NCBI GenBank assembly: GCA_015680685.1
Contig: MNCI01000556.1
Span: 1,639,634-1,703,633 of the forward strand
DNA length: 64,000 bases
Reading direction: 5' to 3'
Source: Gnetum montanum
Taxonomy: Eukaryota > Streptophyta > Gnetopsida > Gnetales > Gnetaceae
The position numbers were made by a program, and so were the translations under genes. Below the pieces are notes generated by a model, which made no database searches, was not told the origin of the DNA, and saw only the letters and a list, made by a program, of their open reading frames with translations. This document shows positions 58,790-64,000 of this stretch, piece after piece. Position 1 is the first letter of the stretch; every line of letters begins with the position of its first letter.

Positions 58790-60013
58790 ATGATTCTGCA
58801 GGCAATCAGCAACGCACCCACGATGGTTTATGGTGCTGCACAGAGAATTCAAGACCGTGATCAGGATGATATGATGCTAAAAGCCGTTCATAAATCAACG
58901 CTTTCTGCTCATGATCAGAGTAGCCGTAAGATAAGCAAGCGCGGCAACTGCACTGCTTGCAGGTACCCAAACTTAATCTGCATCAGTATCTTAAACTTGT
59001 CCTAATAAAATGAGGTCTTCTTTCATTAAAATATATTGTATATCTACAATTTCTTTTTATCATCTTTAGTTCATTTTCTATTTTTATGAGTTTTCAACGT
59101 GTGGCAACCCATTTTTCTAGTTTTTTTGTTAAGTACTTTCTGGATTATTAGCAGTTTTTTGATAAGCACTTTATTATATCTTCTAAAACTCAATTGAAAT
59201 TTTATTAGACCCTCTGAATTTATTAGAAGTTTTTTATAAGCACTTTATTACATCCTCTAAAGCCGAAAATGAAATTTTATTAAGGGTGAAGACTGTCTGG
59301 ACGGTCTAAATATAGATACTATGAGTTTTAAAAATATCAAGAAAATTATATCGTGTAACACCCAAATCTTGATTTTCATCCTTTCTGAATGATATTCTTT
59401 CATCTTTCTGCTTTATTCTTTTGCGCTGTTATTCATTTTTATTGTATTTGACATATAACATGTTTTACAGAAGATATGAACAAAAGCAGTTTACCATGTT
59501 GTATGGCGGCAAAGTCTACATATATAACGTTATGCCCCAGCAGGTATTAAATCCATTCACGTCTTCTTCTGTTATAATGTTATCCTTACTGAATTCCATA
59601 ATCCAAAGATTCCAAAAATTCACGGTCAATGCTTTTGACTTGACGGTATGTTTGCAGGTGCATCTTGTATTGTCCGCTGTAGCAGGCCCAGTCAAAAACC
59701 ATTTGCATGGAGGTCACTGTTCTACTTCCGCCTCCTACCCTGATGAACAATTCCGACCATGCCATGGTGAGTTTTCATTGCCTGCATCGGCCATTCCATC
59801 TCTATTATTTTGTTAAAACCAATTCAGGTAGAATTCATGTAGAATTTGTCTTTAAGATTTGCTAATTTTGCTCATGAATTTTGTACAGTTGCTGTGCAGT
59901 CTGCCTGGAGAAATTCTTTGCGACGGTTTCTGGAGCAAAGGAGACAGCGTTCACTATGCCAGAGCAAAAAACTGGAATCCTTCCTTTCGATTGACTTATC
60001 TTTATCCTTGTAG
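58790..60013 (+). CDS. JAZ/TIFY jasmonate-signalling repressor, non-canonical, four exons
   Basis: Exons 58790-58962, 59471-59543, 59658-59766 and 59889-60013; introns 508, 114 and 122 nt, all GT-AG with consistent phases; predicted protein 159 aa. Exon 2 encodes FTMLYGGKVYIYNVMPQQ, the TIFY motif (TMLYGG for TIFYxG) used for JAZ dimerisation and NINJA binding. Exon 4 encodes the Jas core SLRRFLEQRRQR (SLx2Fx2KRx2R with one K to Q), which binds MYC factors. The COI1 degron LPIAR before SL is replaced by VQSAW, and the C-terminal PY is absent. The protein ends IDLSLSL, an LxLxL EAR-type motif that could bind TOPLESS directly. Canonical JAZ proteins are degraded by SCF-COI1 with JA-Ile; this one resembles short stabilised JAZ8-like types. 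An in-frame ATG at 58622 would add 56 residues, but frame-breaking indels against the duplicate argue for UTR. Nuclear action is inferred. Expression is not shown by sequence. Confidence 0.85.
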
Positions 60014-60100
60014 CTAGGGTAAAAATAAGATACCCTCCAAGAATGAAGAATATAAGTTTATAATTTAAGTTTTTAAGTTCTTACAACACCTTGTACATGG

Positions 60101-60106
60101 AATAAA
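60101..60106 (+). terminator. Poly(A) signal of the JAZ gene
   Basis: AATAAA 88 bp after the stop codon, preceded by TTGTACATGG, a far-upstream-type element. Confidence 0.6.
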
Positions 60107-62335
60107 AGGTTGTGCATGACCGTACAGACTATGTAGTCGAGCACCTTTAACATATCGTTTGAAGTGGAAAATATGCATCATTATGTAACTGGACTGTAAT
60201 TGGGATCATGCAATCAAAACTCAAAGTTTCCGTCTGTAATTTGACTATTAAGTCTGTTTTACATAATACCGTAACTCTTGCAATAATCACATGGTTTTCA
60301 CTATCATTTTAAAAAAATGGTAAATCAATGGTAAATCATCGTCATCGTAGCCTTGTTACAATAAAATTGCTAATTTATATGCATTCTTTTTCACCATTCC
60401 CCTCTTAGATCTTTGTTTATTTGCAGTTTCTTGAAATCATTTTTGATCATTTTTTTTGTCTCTTTGGTCTTACTTTTGGTGGCTTTCAGTAAATAGTGAT
60501 GCAATGTTTAAGGTTTCCACTTGAAATTTCTCCCGGTGGTTTCTTATCTACATCCATCCTTGCAAAATAAGGACAATGTTGCATGTAGTTTCTACAGGAT
60601 GCCCTGGCAAGTCTTTGCCCATTTTACATAGTAACTAAGCCCTTTGATTGCTGCACATTGCATCTGCATAATGCTCTAGCATTTGCAAAATCTGAAAAAA
60701 TAAAAAAATAAAAAAAATTCATCCATAGGAGTTAGCAAGATTATATAGCTGGCTGTCAAACATGAAAACTACTCAAAGGTATCTAGGTTAGGATGGGCAT
60801 TTCACATAGGTTTTTGAAAAACCATAAATGGTTAATAAAAAATAGGTGGGTAAGGAGTGTTTTGTGGTTAGAAATGCTAACCTTTACATCATCATCTGTT
60901 TCAATCTTTCTAATGTCATTTCATGATTTTTAATATTCTTTTGCATTTCACAAGCCCCTTTTTTTCACCTTTAGATATGTCATGTCAAATGTATATCATA
61001 TTTCACTTATTACACAAATTAGAGTAAAATATTCATTTTGTTTGAATGAAATAGGAAGAAAGACCATAGTTTTCTTTGAGTATTCATTAACAAATAAAGT
61101 GGTAGTAGCTACTAAAATAAATATGAAGGGTATACAAATCAACATTCTTTCAAGATCAAAGAAATTTCAAATTAGATATTTCATCTATTTACAGGTAAAT
61201 TTTATCTTAAGTTTTTTAATGTTAGAAAGTATTCTAAGTTGGTTCCCTATTTCTTGGATCTTTTGAGGTTCCTGGAAAAGTATTCTAGGTGTTTTGGGAA
61301 TGTGGTATGTCAAAATGGATAACTTTAAATATTAAATTCATAGAACTATCATACTCAGAACATGGACAAGTTTGTTAAGAAATTCTAGCAATTGTTTTAT
61401 CTCTAGCAAGCCTTAGAAATCCAATCGTTTGTACTTTGATACTTTCAATAAGTGTAAATCAAGCTGAAACAAGGAAGAGACTACAACTTGAATTATGTTT
61501 CACACACCCTTTGATCTGGTAAATCAAGCTTAAATGAGGAAGATGTGATAATGTTAAGACCACATATGCATTCACTTATATAGTGGGCATAATATCCTGT
61601 TTTGGGTAAAAGTTAAATTAAGGAGTTATAATCCATAATTATGCATGGCCAAAGTAAGTGTGAATGGTTACATAGTCTTTTGTCATATTACATATTTTGG
61701 CTTTTGTTATTTTTAGCCAACATGCCAAAAATAATTTGCCAACATGGAAACTATTATAAAGTGAAGGTGTCTTATATTTAAAACTAATAACACACCTCAT
61801 AATTCTTCTACTTGTTTATTTCAAGACATTACATCTAAAAACAATCTTTATATTTCACAATTTACTAGTCCAAGTTCTTTTCTGCACTAGTTGAACTTAT
61901 CCACAAGAGTTTCCTTGGTTAACATATTTGTTGGATTTTTTGATGCAAGAATCTTAACTAGAGAAATCCTTCCTTTTTAGTTTGATATTAAATGAAATGG
62001 TGGTTTATCTTAATGTATTTTTTCCTTATGTGAAACCTAAGATTCTTTTACAAAAGATTGTACTTTTGTTCTCACAAGAGATGTTTACTTTCTTTTGCTC
62101 TTACACAAAGTCTTTGACCAATTGTTATCCCCAAATGACTTTCTTACTCTACCTCTATTATCGATAATACAATACAATTTTTTCTCTTGTTGATCTAGCT
62201 AACCATAGTTATTTATTTTAAAACATATCCAATTGTTGATTTTAAATGATCTAGATCACCTCCTTAATCTACATCCACAAAGCTATGCAATCCAAAGGAA
62301 ATTTTTCATAATAGATGGAAAAATTAATAGTACCT
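60107..62335. other. Intergenic sequence downstream of JAZ
   Basis: AT-rich, no gene or RNA recognised on either strand. The plus-strand frame at 60982-61266 lacks any motif and is not supported. Confidence 0.5.
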
Positions 62336-62339
62336 TAAA

Positions 62340-63060
62340 CATACTTAAGAATTATTTAATAACCATTCAAGGTTCTGTATGAGGATTAGACATAAATATG
62401 CTTACAACTCCTACTACATATGCAATATTAGGCCTAGTAAAGACTACTACATACATGAGGCTCACTATAGTATTAGCATAAGGGATTTTGTATAGCTTCT
62501 CCATTTCTTCATCTATTTTAGGGCATTGCTCCATAGATAATTTCATGATTACCCACAATGGAGTATTTACTAGTTTAAAATCCTACATATTAAATTATTC
62601 TAAAATTTTATTAATATATATATAGATTGACCAAGGCATAGCTTCAAACATTTTCTATCTCTTTTAATTTTCATGTCCAAGATTTTCCTTGTGATACTAA
62701 GGTCTTTCATCTTAAACTTAGATGACAATTGACATTTCAGGTTAGTGATTTCTTACATATTGTTTCTTGCCATCAATATATCATCAACATAGAATAGAAA
62801 TATCAAGAAAGTTTATGAATCTTTTTTTAGATGAATACATAAAACCAAATCTTATTATGCAAGAATCAAATTTCTTGTACCACATCCTAGGCGATTATTT
62901 CAACATGTATAAAAATTTTAGCAAGTGAAATACCATGTTCTCCTTTCCCTCTATGACATAGCCTTTAGGCTATTGCATGTAGATTTCTTCATCAAGATCT
63001 CTATGGAGAAATGCACTCTTAGTATCCATATGTTCAAGTTTAATATCTAAAGCAACCACA
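62340..63060 (-). pseudogene. Ty1/copia reverse transcriptase remnant
   Basis: Minus strand: a decayed EEIYMQ*PKGYVIEGKENM block near 63000-62930, SPRMWYKKFDS near 62895-62860, catalytic YVDDILMA near 62795-62770, then KMKDLSITRKIL near 62715-62680. The open frame 62558-62367 reads QCPKIDEEMEKLYKIPYA, then VVFTRPNIAYVVGVVSIFMS, the well-known end of copia RT/start of RNase H. Earlier domains are missing: at 63060-63101 the sequence meets the Athila-like LTR. Several stops and frameshifts. Confidence 0.8.
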
Positions 63061-63101
63061 AAACATGTTAGAGATCTTATGAATGTTAACTTTACCACTA
63101 G

Positions 63102-63969
63102 TGATGAGTGATGAGGTACCCCTATGCTCAACCATATGAATACGAGCATGTACGTGTGATCTAGTTGAACTCCGCAAACAGACTAGTTGTGGGACCTATA
63201 TAGTTATATGTTGATCGCAGTTCACTATCTTCCCACTTGGACTAGTATTTTCTTTGTCATGTATGGTTTAGTTCAGAGTGAGGTATATGATATAATTTCT
63301 AACACTATGCTACTTCTAAAGACAATGAAAAATAATCTTGATTAAACTAATAAGAAATATGAAGTAAGATCTAAACTAGCCTAAGTGCGATGAGCATTTG
63401 TCCTTAATCATCCGTATGCATCTTGGACCTTATGTACTACTTATGGGGTTACCAAGCGCACATTACTTGAGCACTACTAGATACACTACTGGGTTATCAC
63501 ATAGTTACACTTAAATGTTCATGATTAAGACATACTCATTCCTCATTAACAATAGGAATAGTAAATGATAATAAATAAATATTAACTAAGAAAATAATAA
63601 ATAATGATTAATAATTAAAAAATTAAGAACTAAGTGAATGCTGCAATGATAGAGTAATCTCGATCTCTATTGTTGGTTGTGTGCGTGTCCAAGTACGTCA
63701 CACTTGAATAAAGGTTTTGTACAATTACAAGCATCACACTATGGGCATGCACTTGGGAAAAGAATTGAAAATTAACAAAAAGACTCTCAACTTCTAATGA
63801 CTAACTAATGACTTATCAAAAGACCTCCTTCCTGTGTGCTTGAGTGTTATATTTATAGGTTAACAGAGGAATCACGATATTGTGTATACGATATCATTAC
63901 CTAGGTGGTGATATCGCATACCTGATATCGTATATTCGATATTGGGACCTAGAAAACCATTATTCATCA
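63102..63969 (-). repeat. 3' LTR of an Athila-like element extending past the window
   Basis: 868 bp, plus coordinates TGATGAGTGATGAGG...TATTCATCA, matching the other family LTRs; TATAAATA complement at 63857-63850. U3 is the GATATCG type (CGATATTG, CGATATCATT, GATATCGCAT, GATATCGTAT at 63883-63935). The following bases are the polypurine complement, so the element body continues to the right. Confidence 0.88.
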
Positions 63970-64000
63970 TACCCCCATGACTAAATAAAAACTTATCCTT
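63970..64000 (-). other. Polypurine tract of the element beyond the right edge
   Basis: The complement reads AGTCATGGGGGTA directly before the LTR start TGATGAATAATGG, as at 20145-20160. Confidence 0.75.

Overview
This is a eukaryotic window, almost certainly plant nuclear DNA: AT-rich, gene-poor and packed with decayed LTR retrotransposons, LINE and SINE debris and minisatellites. The repeat load and the old, strongly diverged LTR pairs fit a large genome such as a conifer or other gymnosperm, but that is an inference. The only convincing cellular gene is a four-exon JAZ/TIFY jasmonate repressor on the plus strand at about 58.8-60.0 kb. A broken copy of its promoter and first exon lies 2-3 kb upstream.

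Layout. 1-2.8 kb: 3' part of an Athila-like Ty3/gypsy element (integrase tail, long spacer, polypurine tract, start of an LTR with a minisatellite). 3.0-6.4 kb: minus-strand Ty1/copia remnant (gag, primer site, LTR). 6.5-7.3 kb: decayed, unrecognised reading frame. 7861-21049: a structurally complete but dead Athila-like element, 13.2 kb, plus strand, with two 0.89-kb LTRs bounded by TGATGA...TCATCA and a perfect GGTAG target duplication. It reads gag, protease, RT-RNase H, integrase, spacer with a candidate internal promoter, and a long second ORF. 22.1-28.2 kb: copia solo-like LTR, minus-strand LINE fragment split by a solo Athila-like LTR (target duplication CCTTG), and a SINE. 28257-36860: a second, minus-strand Athila-like element, 8.6 kb, that has lost pol but keeps gag and a 921-codon second ORF in one frame. 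36.9-47 kb: old AT-rich debris with a SINE and a LINE 3' end. 47.0-50.3 kb: large LTR with telo-box-like repeats, a 193-bp tandem repeat and a decayed ORF. 50.8-51.2 kb: 22-bp minisatellite. 51.73 kb: relic of a 5S rRNA internal promoter. 52.1-55.5 kb: chromovirus-like Ty3/gypsy pseudogene that stops abruptly at the JAZ-like duplicated segment. 55.5-60.1 kb: JAZ pseudocopy, upstream region with G-box type elements, and the JAZ gene. 62.3-63.1 kb: minus-strand copia RT remnant. 63102-63969: 3' LTR of another Athila-like element whose body lies beyond the right edge.

How it works together. None of the transposons looks coding-competent: every pol and ORF2 frame has stops, many of them TAG from apparent C-to-T change. 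The Athila-like copies share R/U5, LTR ends and a tRNA-Asp-type primer site but carry two different U3 types. In both larger elements, a TATA box with motifs shared with that element's own U3 lies a few hundred bases upstream of ORF2. The JAZ gene looks intact: consistent GT-AG introns and phases, TIFY motif, Jas core, poly(A) signal. It lacks a recognisable LPIAR degron and the PY end of Jas, and it ends in a DLSLSL EAR-type motif, the profile of a non-canonical, potentially jasmonate-insensitive repressor.
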